Shown in pieces: positions 1 to 5,398 of a stretch of DNA of 5,398 nt. The notes beneath the pieces are model-generated. The model was not told the origin of the DNA. It made no database searches and saw only the letters and a program-made list of their open reading frames with translations. Source of the stretch: Calditrichia bacterium (GTDB lineage: Bacteria; Calditrichota; Calditrichia; RBG-13-44-9). A program made the position numbers and the translations under genes. The stretch spans positions 1-5,398 of the forward strand of contig JALXCH010000360.1 of assembly GCA_026991005.1 (NCBI GenBank), read 5' to 3'. The stretch's first letter is position 1. Each line of letters begins with the position of its first letter.

Positions 1-303
1 CACCTCCCCCGGCATCGGCGATTTTTACAGGATTCCCTGCCGGTGTTTTTTCAGATGCATCCCAGCTCCCGGGTTAAGTTTCAGGTCTTTTTGTTGAATC
101 GTGCCGTGCGCATGCAGCGTTCTCGCCTGGAAGAAAAATGTCAGGAAATCACGCGTTTAATTCATCTCTACAACGAAGAGATTTTGCGGGCTACACTGAA
201 GCGTCGGGATATGTTTCGCAATTTTACCACTATGGGATTTGGGGGTGTGGACAGCCTTCGGGAGGAGTTTGAAAAACGCTATCCCGAAGCCCACCTGGAG
301 TAG
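1..303 (+). CDS. 3' end of an unrecognised protein, running off the left edge
   Basis: Reading frame 1 is open from the first base to a TAG at 301-303, so this is most simply the last 100 codons of a gene that starts outside the window. A GTG at 43 or ATG at 55 could also start a short protein, but neither has a clear Shine-Dalgarno sequence. The visible part is rich in Arg, Glu and Lys. It contains a probable amphipathic or coiled helix (roughly LEEKCQEITRLIHLYNEEIL) and a C-terminal tail with MGFGGVDSLREEFEKRYPE. I see no signal peptide, membrane segment or known catalytic motif, and I do not recognise the family. It is the only plus-strand gene and converges on the HD-GYP gene, so it is not part of the minus-strand operons. 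The coding call rests on the open frame and its non-random, helix-like composition. Confidence 0.55.
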   Translation, partial: HLPRHRRFLQDSLPVFFQMHPSSRVKFQVFLLNRAVRMQRSRLEEKCQEITRLIHLYNEEILRATLKRRDMFRNFTTMGFGGVDSLREEFEKRYPEAHLE

Positions 304-318
304 AGATGTGCCTGGTGG
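291..318 (+). terminator. Weak hairpin at the convergent gene ends
   Basis: CCACCTGG (291-298) and CCTGGTGG (311-318) can pair as five plus two base pairs around a T-T mismatch, with a 12-base loop. The hairpin spans the stop codon of the plus-strand gene, and only three T residues (319-321) follow. It sits where two genes converge, so a terminator role is reasonable, but the stem is short and the T-run poor. Confidence 0.25.
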
Positions 319-326
319 TTTCCGGA

Positions 327-1619
327 TTAATAGCGCCGCCAGTACACCGTTTCGAATGCCTCTACCGTTTGTTTTTCCGTAGCCAAACGTTCGCTTTCCG
401 GTTTATTCAGCAAAGCAATCATTTGTTTTAGGGGAATCGTGCGAAGGGGGTTCAGCAAGTCCGGAGTCAGGCGTTCGCGCTGGTCGTATTCCAGAATCTC
501 CAGAATCTTAGCGGTGGGTAAAGAGAGAAAAGCATCCATAATCTCTCCGTCGAAAGCCTGATCCCGCTCCCGCTCAATAATGTGCCACACATCGACAAGT
601 GGTTCGCGGTCGCGATACTGGCGGTGGGAGGTGAGGGCATCGAACACATCGGCCAGAGCCAGCACCCGACCGCCCAGGGGAATTTCTTCTCCCTTGAGAC
701 CCTGAGGATAGCCTTTCCCGTTCAATTTTTCGTGGTGAGTGGAGGCGATATCGGGCACCTTTTTCAGTTTGCGGGGGAAGCGAATGCTTTCCAGAATTTG
801 CCGGGTGAGTGCGGGATGTTTTTTAATTTCCTGATATTCTTCCTCGGTCAGCTTTCCTCGTTTGAAAAGCACCGATTCCGGAACCCCCAATTTTCCGATA
901 TCGTGCAGCAGGGCGGCGTAACGTAACTGCTCGCAGCACTCCTTTTCCATCCCCATCTGCTGGCAAATGGCCAGGGTGTACAGGGTAACCCGCCGGGAAT
1001 GACCCGCTGTGATGTAATCCCGCGTATCCAGCGTAGCAGAAAGGGTTTCCACAAAACTGTTTAACGAAGCGACCTGTTCTTCGTACAAAATGGAGTTTTC
1101 GACAGCAGTTGCCACAATTTGAGAGATGGCGGAAAGCAGCTCCTCGTCCTGACGGGTAAAGGGACCATCAAATTTGTTGAGGACCTGAAACACACCGATG
1201 ATTTCTTTATTCTTATTCTTGAGGGGCATGGTGAGCATGTTGCGGGTGTGGTACCCTGTTTTGCGATCGATCTCGGGATTAAAGCGCTCGTCCTGGTAGG
1301 CATCGGGGATGTTTAGAACCTCACCGGTCATCGCCACGTATCCGGCAATTCCCTTATCCGCGGGGAAACGAATCTCCTTTCCTTTTTCGATGCCCATGGC
1401 TACAATCGACCACAGCTCCTGATGCTCTTCATCCAGCAAAAAAACGGTACAGCGATCGGCTTCCAGGATGCGGGCAACCTCTTCCATGGTTACCTGCAGT
1501 AGCTTATCCAGCTCCAGATACATTTGTAGGTTTTGAGCCAGATGCAGCAGTACGCTGAGCCGCTTATTCTCCTCCCGTAGTTGTTCAACTTCCGAGGGAT
1601 GGGGATTATTCTTTTTCAT
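327..1619 (-). CDS. GAF-domain HD-GYP protein, probable cyclic di-GMP phosphodiesterase
   Basis: A 430-residue cytoplasmic signalling protein. A short N-terminal coiled stretch (about 8-25) leads into a GAF sensor domain (about 38-178), then a linker helix and an HD-GYP domain (about 190-370). HD-GYP signatures are visible: GHSRR (206-210), the metal-binding HDIGK (H239, D240), HHE at 295-297, NGKGYP (300-305), and DVFDALT (324-330). These are the residues expected of an active HD-GYP enzyme, which hydrolyses cyclic di-GMP to pGpG or GMP. The GAF ligand cannot be told from sequence. A C-terminal tail of about 60 residues has no motif I recognise. There is no receiver domain or membrane segment, so input probably comes through GAF. 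The ATG overlaps the upstream small membrane-protein gene by 14 bases, and an AGGAAG ribosome site lies inside that gene, which suggests coupled expression. Family assignment is secure; activity is inferred. Confidence 0.93.
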   Translation of the reverse strand: MKKNNPHPSEVEQLREENKRLSVLLHLAQNLQMYLELDKLLQVTMEEVARILEADRCTVFLLDEEHQELWSIVAMGIEKGKEIRFPADKGIAGYVAMTGEVLNIPDAYQDERFNPEIDRKTGYHTRNMLTMPLKNKNKEIIGVFQVLNKFDGPFTRQDEELLSAISQIVATAVENSILYEEQVASLNSFVETLSATLDTRDYITAGHSRRVTLYTLAICQQMGMEKECCEQLRYAALLHDIGKLGVPESVLFKRGKLTEEEYQEIKKHPALTRQILESIRFPRKLKKVPDIASTHHEKLNGKGYPQGLKGEEIPLGGRVLALADVFDALTSHRQYRDREPLVDVWHIIERERDQAFDGEIMDAFLSLPTAKILEILEYDQRERLTPDLLNPLRTIPLKQMIALLNKPESERLATEKQTVEAFETVYWRRY

Positions 1620-1794
1620 TCGGTTTCACTTCCTGGTAATCGATGTCTTCAATCTCTTCGGGGTTGTACTGTTTAACGGGTGGTTTAGGCCTCCCTTTAA
1701 CTTCGCTGCGGGGTTTAAAGGTTCCTTCCAGCCAGTTCTTCCCTAATTTGTAAAGAATGTAGAAAAATAGTATGTACAATAATAAGCGTATCAT
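1606..1794 (-). CDS. Small single-pass membrane protein (DUF4834-like)
   Basis: A 62-residue protein. Residues 2-17 (IRLLLYILFFYILYKL) form one hydrophobic membrane segment. A basic, proline-containing middle (KPRSEVKGRPKPPVKQ) and an acidic tail with EEIEDIDYQEV follow. This layout, an N-terminal anchor with a basic stretch and then an acidic 'ED-DYEEV' motif, resembles small membrane proteins annotated as DUF4834 in Bacteroidota-type genomes; I make that link from memory of the pattern. The charged part most likely faces the cytoplasm. Its function is unknown. Its last 14 bases overlap the start of the GAF/HD-GYP gene, so the two are probably made together, and it could anchor or modulate that enzyme, but nothing in the sequence proves contact. 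A TACAAT hexamer lies 20 bases upstream. The ribosome site is weak (GAG). Confidence 0.72.
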   Translation of the reverse strand: MIRLLLYILFFYILYKLGKNWLEGTFKPRSEVKGRPKPPVKQYNPEEIEDIDYQEVKPNEKE

Positions 1795-1814
1795 AGCTCA
1801 ATAAATTCCGTTTA

Positions 1815-1820
1815 ATTGTA
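1815..1820 (-). promoter_or_regulatory. Possible -10 element before the small membrane-protein gene
   Basis: On the minus strand this reads TACAAT, five of six matches to the sigma-70 type -10 consensus, 20 bases before the ATG at 1794. No good -35 hexamer lies 16-18 bases further upstream; that position falls in the palindromic element. If real, it would give the membrane protein/HD-GYP pair its own transcription start, separate from the genes upstream. Confidence 0.22.
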
Positions 1821-1831
1821 TTTAACATCCG

Positions 1832-1893
1832 GGGTCACTTGCCGACATGGAGCAAGGCCGAAAGTCGCAACAGAATGACGGTTAAGTGCACCC
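1832..1893. repeat. Imperfect palindromic extragenic element (REP/MITE-like candidate)
   Basis: A 62-base imperfect palindrome. Outer arms are GGGTCACTT (1832-1840) and AAGTGCACCC (1884-1893), complementary except for one bulged base. Inner arms are CCGACAT (1842-1848) and ATGACGG (1875-1881), complementary with one mismatch in seven. They enclose a 26-base centre that is far less paired. The right arm ends exactly on the first base of the antitoxin stop codon. There is no T-run after the stem on either strand, so it is not a standard intrinsic terminator. The two-tier stem and extragenic position fit a dispersed palindromic repeat or a small non-autonomous mobile element. Only one copy is in the window, so repetition in the genome is unproven. 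Confidence 0.5.
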
Positions 1894-2207
1894 TATTGTT
1901 GAGCCATTTTCTCTTTAAATTTTAAATTATTTTGACTTAACTTTCTTATCTCTAATTGAACCCTTTCTGCCAAAAATATTTTTAGTAAGGACTGATAAGG
2001 TACATCCTTTTTATTGGCCAGGAATTTAAGCTCATTTAAAAGATGCTCAGGCAATCGTAACGAGATAGTTTTTAAAGACGGTTTCAGGTTGGGAAGTATG
2101 AGCTCTCCAGCGCTATCCCAATCAATATATTCCGTTGAGTCGTGTGAAGACCAAAATTCCCTCTCCTGATCTTCATCTTTAAATTTAAGTAATTCTTTCT
2201 TCATCAT
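1893..2207 (-). CDS. CopG/ribbon-helix-helix antitoxin of a BrnT-type toxin-antitoxin pair
   Basis: A 104-residue protein matching the CopG_antitoxin family (formerly DUF3680) that accompanies BrnT toxins. The N-terminal part has the family pattern FKDEDQEREFW (9-19), then HDSTEYIDWD (22-31) and LPNLKPS (38-44). A ribbon-helix-helix DNA-binding fold follows: strand KTISLRLP (46-53), first helix 54-65, turn near DVPYQS, second helix to about residue 83. In intact systems such proteins neutralise the RNase-like toxin and repress their own promoter. The start is ATGATG; the first ATG overlaps the stop of a toxin remnant as ATGA, and GAGG, 5 bases upstream, is a good ribosome site inside that remnant. 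GC is about 34% by hand count (106 of 315), far below the flanking metabolic genes, which suggests acquisition. The partner toxin is truncated, so this is probably an orphan antitoxin. Confidence 0.86.
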   Translation of the reverse strand: MMKKELLKFKDEDQEREFWSSHDSTEYIDWDSAGELILPNLKPSLKTISLRLPEHLLNELKFLANKKDVPYQSLLKIFLAERVQLEIRKLSQNNLKFKEKMAQQ

Positions 2208-2269
2208 ATTGCCTCAAAAATTTCTCTTTCTTTGCGACTCATATCTCTTGCCGAAATGATTCTTTTTTT
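2204..2269 (-). pseudogene. C-terminal remnant of a BrnT-family toxin
   Basis: On the minus strand, codons from 2260 to the TGA at 2204-2206 read IISARDMSRKEREIFEAI. This matches the hallmark end of BrnT toxins, where an 'R-I-I-S-A-R' strand is followed by a short Arg/Lys/Glu helix that supplies conserved Arg residues. The stop overlaps the antitoxin ATG as ATGA, the arrangement expected of a toxin-antitoxin operon. Three further codons (KKR) precede it, then an in-frame TGA at 2270-2272, next to a run of eight A residues (T on the plus strand, 2263-2270). The ~70 residues that should come before, including the N-terminal catalytic part, are not found in any frame of the 160-base gap. A frameshift in the A-run would add only a few codons with no BrnT likeness. 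The remnant therefore cannot make an active toxin. Confidence 0.68.
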
Positions 2270-2367
2270 TCATATCGTAAATACAACAAATCAAGTGCAA
2301 AAATATCATTTATTTTATTTGAAGCCTAACAAATTACCTTCCGGTTTGCCCGGCGGTTCCTCCCGCT

Positions 2368-3030
2368 TTAGAGTAAACCTTTTCCAAAATCAAAACTCAC
2401 CAATTTTTTACCCTGCCGGTGTTTGCTGATTTCCACCAGAATCTGGTTAAGATGGTGTTCGTTGTGCACAAAATCCAGATTCTCGGTATTGATTATTAAC
2501 AGCGGGGTAGCGGAATAGTTCCAGAAGTACTCTTCGTAAAGGCGATTGAGCGATTCGATGTATTCTTCGGTAATGTGCCGTTCGTAGGGGCGCCCCCGTC
2601 GGCGAATGTTGCGCATCAAGCGTTTGGTGGACGCTTTAAGATAAATGGCCAGATCCGGTTTCACGATGCGTTTTTCCAGAATGTTGGCAAGCATATTGTA
2701 CAACACCATTTCTTTTTCATTTAAATTAAGGGTCGCAAAAATGCGATCCTTTACAAACATATAATCGGAAATAATTCGGCGTTCGAACAGGTCGTATTGT
2801 AAAATTTCTTCCTGCTGGCGGTAACGGCTAAGCAGGAAAAAAATCTGGGTCTGGAAGGCGTAATGTTCCGGGTCCCGGTAGAAGTCCTCCAGAAAGGGAT
2901 TCTCTTCGAACACTTCCAGCACCAGGCGGCCACCAATTTTTTGTTGTAGAAGGTGTGCCAGAGAGGTCTTTCCGGCACCAATCACTCCTTCTATGGCAAT
3001 GTAGTGTAGATGGTCAAATTTCAAGTTCAT
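2368..3030 (-). CDS. Deoxynucleoside kinase (dGK/dAK/dCK family)
   Basis: A 220-residue salvage kinase that phosphorylates deoxynucleosides to 5'-monophosphates with a nucleoside triphosphate; whether it prefers dA, dG or dC cannot be read from sequence. A P-loop, GVIGAGKT (15-22), lies near the N-terminus. The substrate-side motif EENPFLEDFY follows (42-51), then the family stretch HYAFQTQIFFLLSRYRQ (56-72), SDYMFVKDRIF (88-98), and an arginine-rich lid RRRGRPYE (143-150). Length fits the bacterial family. I chose the ATG at 3030. A TTG at 3051 would add seven residues before MNLKF, but they precede the conserved fold and no ribosome site supports them. The ATG overlaps folK by 17 bases and lacks a strong Shine-Dalgarno sequence, so translation is probably coupled to folK. 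It is the last gene of the purF operon before the AT-rich island. Confidence 0.92.
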   Translation of the reverse strand: MNLKFDHLHYIAIEGVIGAGKTSLAHLLQQKIGGRLVLEVFEENPFLEDFYRDPEHYAFQTQIFFLLSRYRQQEEILQYDLFERRIISDYMFVKDRIFATLNLNEKEMVLYNMLANILEKRIVKPDLAIYLKASTKRLMRNIRRRGRPYERHITEEYIESLNRLYEEYFWNYSATPLLIINTENLDFVHNEHHLNQILVEISKHRQGKKLVSFDFGKGLL

Positions 3031-3523
3031 CAGAGTACCAGTTCTTTGCAATTAGGGTCACCCGGGTGTTGTCCCGGCATTCCGAAAGTAATTGGCGAAT
3101 GGTTTTGCCGCTTCGGGGATCCACAGCTTCGGGCGCCAGGGAAAAGAGCGGTTGCAGCACAAAGCGGCGATTGGCAAAATCCGGATGGGGAATTGTCAGT
3201 TCCGGGGATTCCCACATGCGTGCTCCGTAGAGGATGATGTCCAGATCGATTTCCCGTGGTCCCCAGCGGATACGGTGTTGCCTCCCCAGAGCCTTTTCGA
3301 TTTCTTTGAGTGCTCGGAGTAAGGGGAGGGGTTCCTGCTGGCTGGTAAAGCGCACGACCGCATTCAAAAAATCGGGCTGGGACACACCGCCGTAGGGGCT
3401 GGTCTGGTACAAAGGGGAGATTTGCTGGATGGTCCCCAGGCGCTGCAGGTGGCGAATGGCGCGGATAAGCTGGTGGCGTCGTTGCCCCACGTTTGAACCC
3501 AGGGCGATAAAAATATCATCCAT
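3014..3523 (-). CDS. folK: 2-amino-4-hydroxy-6-hydroxymethyldihydropteridine diphosphokinase (HPPK)
   Basis: A 169-residue cytoplasmic enzyme that transfers pyrophosphate from ATP to 6-hydroxymethyl-dihydropterin, giving the substrate for dihydropteroate synthase. Family marks in order: IFIALGSNVGQR (4-15), the pterin-side loop SPLYQTSPYGG (36-46), FLNAVV (52-57), and the HPPK signature RWGPREIDLDI (86-96), where D93 and D95 are the expected magnesium ligands. IPHPDFANRRFVLQPL (111-126) follows, with the conserved His and Arg residues that contact ATP. Length is normal and no key residue is missing. The ATG overlaps folB by 8 bases and has a GAAGAG ribosome site. It uses the product of folB's enzyme, so the two consecutive pathway steps are adjacent and coupled. 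folP, the next step, is not in the window. Confidence 0.97.
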   Translation of the reverse strand: MDDIFIALGSNVGQRRHQLIRAIRHLQRLGTIQQISPLYQTSPYGGVSQPDFLNAVVRFTSQQEPLPLLRALKEIEKALGRQHRIRWGPREIDLDIILYGARMWESPELTIPHPDFANRRFVLQPLFSLAPEAVDPRSGKTIRQLLSECRDNTRVTLIAKNWYSDELEI

Positions 3524-3890
3524 GCTCTTCGCGCTGCACCCGTAATTCTACTTCCACATTATCCAGAAAACCATTTAGCGGAACCTGCGGTTTCCGCACC
3601 CGAATGAGTACCGACAGTACCTGAAACTTTTCCATCACCTCCCGGGCAATGCGGTCAGCCAGCGTCTCCAGCAGGGTGAATTTGTAACTGCTAAAAATGT
3701 TATAGACCGAATGATAAATCGCTTCAAAATCTACCGCATCATTTAAACTGTCGCTCTGAATTGCCCGACTGAAATCGGCTTCAATCTCTAGATCCACCTG
3801 AAACTTCTGTCCCAGTTCCCGTTCTGCCTGATAGTAACCGTGATGCGCGTAGAAAATTATGTTGTTCAAACGAATAATGCCTTTTTTCAC
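3516..3890 (-). CDS. folB: Dihydroneopterin aldolase
   Basis: A 124-residue enzyme that cleaves 7,8-dihydroneopterin to 6-hydroxymethyl-dihydropterin and glycolaldehyde in folate synthesis; family members usually form octamers. Visible conserved parts are FYAHHGYYQAERELGQKF (13-30), with the active-site region Glu near residue 23, then LNDAVDFEAIY (49-59), LLETLADRIA (73-82), where E75 anchors the pterin ring, and VRKPQVPL (98-105), where K100 corresponds to the catalytic lysine. All expected residues are present and length is typical. The start codon is GTG, overlapping the purF stop as GTGA, so translation very likely depends on ribosomes finishing purF. Its own Shine-Dalgarno sequence is poor. 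The product feeds the FolK enzyme encoded directly downstream. Confidence 0.96.
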   Translation of the reverse strand: MKKGIIRLNNIIFYAHHGYYQAERELGQKFQVDLEIEADFSRAIQSDSLNDAVDFEAIYHSVYNIFSSYKFTLLETLADRIAREVMEKFQVLSVLIRVRKPQVPLNGFLDNVEVELRVQREEHG

Positions 3891-5308
3891 CGTAATTCAT
3901 CTGCCTCGTTTAAAATGGTTGTGGAGAATTCCACCTGTTTGGGAATGGGATAATCTCCGTTAAAACAGGCGTAACAGAAATTCTCCGGTGCTTTCACACA
4001 GGATTTGAGATCCTCTATTTCCAGGTAGCGCAGGGAATCAGCTTCCACGTACCGGCAAATTTCTTCCAGGCTCATGTTGTTGGCAATCAGTTCTTCCCGG
4101 GTGGGGGTATCGATGCCGTAGTAGCAGGGGAAGCGGACGGGGGGAGAACCAATGCGCAGGTGGATTTCCCGGGCACCTGCTCCGCGAATCATGCGGATTA
4201 TTTTCCGGATGGTGGTTCCCCGAACGATGGAATCGTCCACCACCACCACGCGTTTGCCTTTGAGGAAATCCTTCAAGGGATTGAACTTTTGCCGCACGGA
4301 TTCATCCCGCAGGTACTGATCGGGACGGATAAAGGTACGACCCACATAGTGATTGCGGATCAATCCGAAGTTGAAGGGAATGTTTTTCGCCTGGGCGTAT
4401 CCCAGCGCAATGAAATTGGCGGAGTCCGGTACGGGAATCACCACATCGGCACGGAAATCGTCCTTCTCTGCCAGCCGGGCTCCAATTTTTTGCCGCACGT
4501 CATACACATATTCGCTAAATTCGAAACTATCTGGCCGGGCAAAATAAATCAATTCGAAAATGCAATGATAAAGGTGAGGGGTTTGGGTTTCGCCAAACAT
4601 ATCCAGCGGTGGAGGCGAATTAATCATTTTCTCCCGGGTCACCTGAATAATTTCTCCCGGCAGCACTTCCCGCATTTCGTGGGGACGCAAAATGTCCAGC
4701 GCACAGGTCTCCGAAGCTACCGCCACATCGTCTCCCACATCGGCAACGAATAGCGGACGAAAGCCGTGTTCATCCCGAAAAATGTACAGGGAGCGGGGAG
4801 TAAGAAAAAGTGCGGAATAAGCGCCTTTGATTTTTTTCATCGCCAGGCGAATGGCCTGGGGAATGGTGAGTCCCTGCCGTTCGTGCTGGTACACAATAAA
4901 GCGGCCAATCAGTTCCCCATCGTTGGTGGAAGAAAGGTACACCCCTTTACTGCGCAAATAGGTGGCCATCTCGTCGTAATTGATAATGTCTCCGTTACTC
5001 ACAATGGCGTAGATGGGGCCTCCCAGCGTTTCGATGAGGTGCGGTTGGGCATTGCCCACCACCGAACTCCCCCGGGTGGGGTAACGCACGTGCCCAATTC
5101 CAATGTGCCCGGGCATGGATTTCAGCACCCCGGGAGTAAACACTTCTTTCACGTAACCCATGGATTTGTGGGAGGAAATGGTATGTCCGTTAGAAACAGC
5201 AATTCCGCAACTTTCCTGTCCCCGGTGCTGTTCCGAGTAGAGCGCCAGCATCACCTGCTCCGCCACATCCATTCCCGAACGGGAAAAATATCCTGCGACC
5301 CCACACAT
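3887..5308 (-). CDS. purF: Amidophosphoribosyltransferase (glutamine PRPP amidotransferase)
   Basis: A 473-residue enzyme of the first committed step of purine synthesis: PRPP plus glutamine gives phosphoribosylamine. The N-terminal class II glutaminase domain starts MCGVAGY, so Cys2 is the nucleophile after Met removal, and there is no propeptide of the Bacillus type. Glutamine-site elements are HVRYPTRG (73-80), NGD (105-107) and NDGE (129-132). The phosphoribosyltransferase domain carries the PRPP loop VVVVDDSIVRGTT (354-366). Four cysteines, C249, C395 and the CxxC pair C445/C448, lie where the Bacillus-type enzyme binds a 4Fe-4S cluster, so this is probably an iron-sulfur form. YPTRG and NGD replace the commoner YSTxG and NGN. 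It leads the operon; the ribosome site GGAAAGG is set back about 14 bases from the ATG. Identity is secure; cluster presence is inferred. Confidence 0.96.
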   Translation of the reverse strand: MCGVAGYFSRSGMDVAEQVMLALYSEQHRGQESCGIAVSNGHTISSHKSMGYVKEVFTPGVLKSMPGHIGIGHVRYPTRGSSVVGNAQPHLIETLGGPIYAIVSNGDIINYDEMATYLRSKGVYLSSTNDGELIGRFIVYQHERQGLTIPQAIRLAMKKIKGAYSALFLTPRSLYIFRDEHGFRPLFVADVGDDVAVASETCALDILRPHEMREVLPGEIIQVTREKMINSPPPLDMFGETQTPHLYHCIFELIYFARPDSFEFSEYVYDVRQKIGARLAEKDDFRADVVIPVPDSANFIALGYAQAKNIPFNFGLIRNHYVGRTFIRPDQYLRDESVRQKFNPLKDFLKGKRVVVVDDSIVRGTTIRKIIRMIRGAGAREIHLRIGSPPVRFPCYYGIDTPTREELIANNMSLEEICRYVEADSLRYLEIEDLKSCVKAPENFCYACFNGDYPIPKQVEFSTTILNEADELR

Positions 5309-5398
5309 GGTAGTATGCTTTCCTTTCCCTGCACGACGGCTTTCAAACGAAAAAACTTAACATTTTCTACCCTCATAAGCAAGATATTTTAAGAACAT
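5309..5398 (-). promoter_or_regulatory. purF leader with a weak candidate promoter
   Basis: Ninety bases lie upstream of purF up to the window edge. On the minus strand, TTAAAA (5387-5392) and TAGAAA (5364-5369) are 17 bases apart and each match four of six sigma-70 type positions, a weak promoter candidate. A purine-rich AGGGAAAGGAAAG stretch follows nearer the gene and serves as ribosome site. A minus-strand frame open from the edge (ATG at 5396-5398) ends in TAA at 5357-5359. It could be the tail of an upstream gene, or chance, and if it is a gene tail the promoter call is weaker. I see no riboswitch fold in this stretch. Confidence 0.25.

Noticed and set aside
1832..1893. Palindrome read as an intrinsic terminator
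   Set aside because: The loop is large and no T-run follows the stem on either strand.
2213..2272. A 19-codon minus-strand frame starting ATG AAA AAA AAG, upstream of the antitoxin
   Set aside because: It covers the same bases as the toxin remnant in another frame, and its product is a short basic peptide with no family likeness. The frame that matches BrnT is the better explanation.
2264..2367. A full BrnT toxin recoverable by one frameshift in the run of eight A residues
   Set aside because: Shifting the frame by one base extends the reading for about 20 codons to a stop, but the added residues do not resemble BrnT, and there is too little room for the ~90-residue family length.
2341..2379. 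GC-rich stretch after the deoxynucleoside kinase as a terminator
   Set aside because: Only stems of four to five base pairs can be drawn (for example GCGG with CCGC, GGTTT with AAACC), none followed by a T-run. The evidence is too weak to list.
3031..3051. TTG start at 3051 for the deoxynucleoside kinase
   Set aside because: It adds seven residues before the conserved fold, is a rare start codon and has no ribosome site. The ATG at 3030 fits the family better.
4160..5392. Long plus-strand open frames (4160-4753 and 4766-5392) opposite purF
   Set aside because: They lie antisense to a clearly conserved purF, contain low-complexity stretches such as repeated His, and show no known motif. They are shadows of the real gene.

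Overview
The window looks like ordinary chromosomal DNA from a bacterium. The core genes are about half GC, closely packed and nearly all on the minus strand. The small membrane protein (DUF4834-like), the deoxynucleoside kinase type next to folK and the style of the GAF/HD-GYP protein suggest the Bacteroidota/Calditrichota (FCB) side of the tree. This is an impression from protein style, not a placement.

Layout, in transcription order on the minus strand from the right edge. A short leader (5309-5398) precedes purF. Then purF, folB, folK and a deoxynucleoside kinase follow with overlaps of 4, 8 and 17 bases, which is a translationally coupled operon. It joins the first committed step of purine synthesis, two consecutive steps of the pterin branch of folate synthesis, and a deoxynucleoside salvage kinase. 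Purine synthesis consumes formyl-folate, and folate pterins derive from GTP, so the grouping makes metabolic sense.

After the kinase comes an AT-rich island (about 1795-2367). It holds an intact CopG/RHH antitoxin of the kind paired with BrnT toxins. Directly upstream, sharing an ATGA overlap with it, are only the last ~18-21 codons of a BrnT-like toxin; the rest of the toxin is missing. A 62-base imperfect palindrome (1832-1893) abuts the antitoxin stop codon. The island looks like a decayed, acquired toxin-antitoxin locus inserted between housekeeping genes.

The remaining minus-strand genes are a 62-residue single-pass membrane protein and, overlapping it by 14 bases, a GAF + HD-GYP protein predicted to hydrolyse cyclic di-GMP. 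At the left edge, the 3' end of an unrecognised plus-strand gene converges on the HD-GYP gene, with 23 bases between the stop codons and a weak hairpin there.

I see no tRNA, rRNA, CRISPR array or intact insertion sequence. I did not find a clearly new multi-gene system. The most unusual items are the toxin remnant with its orphan antitoxin and the palindromic element beside it.
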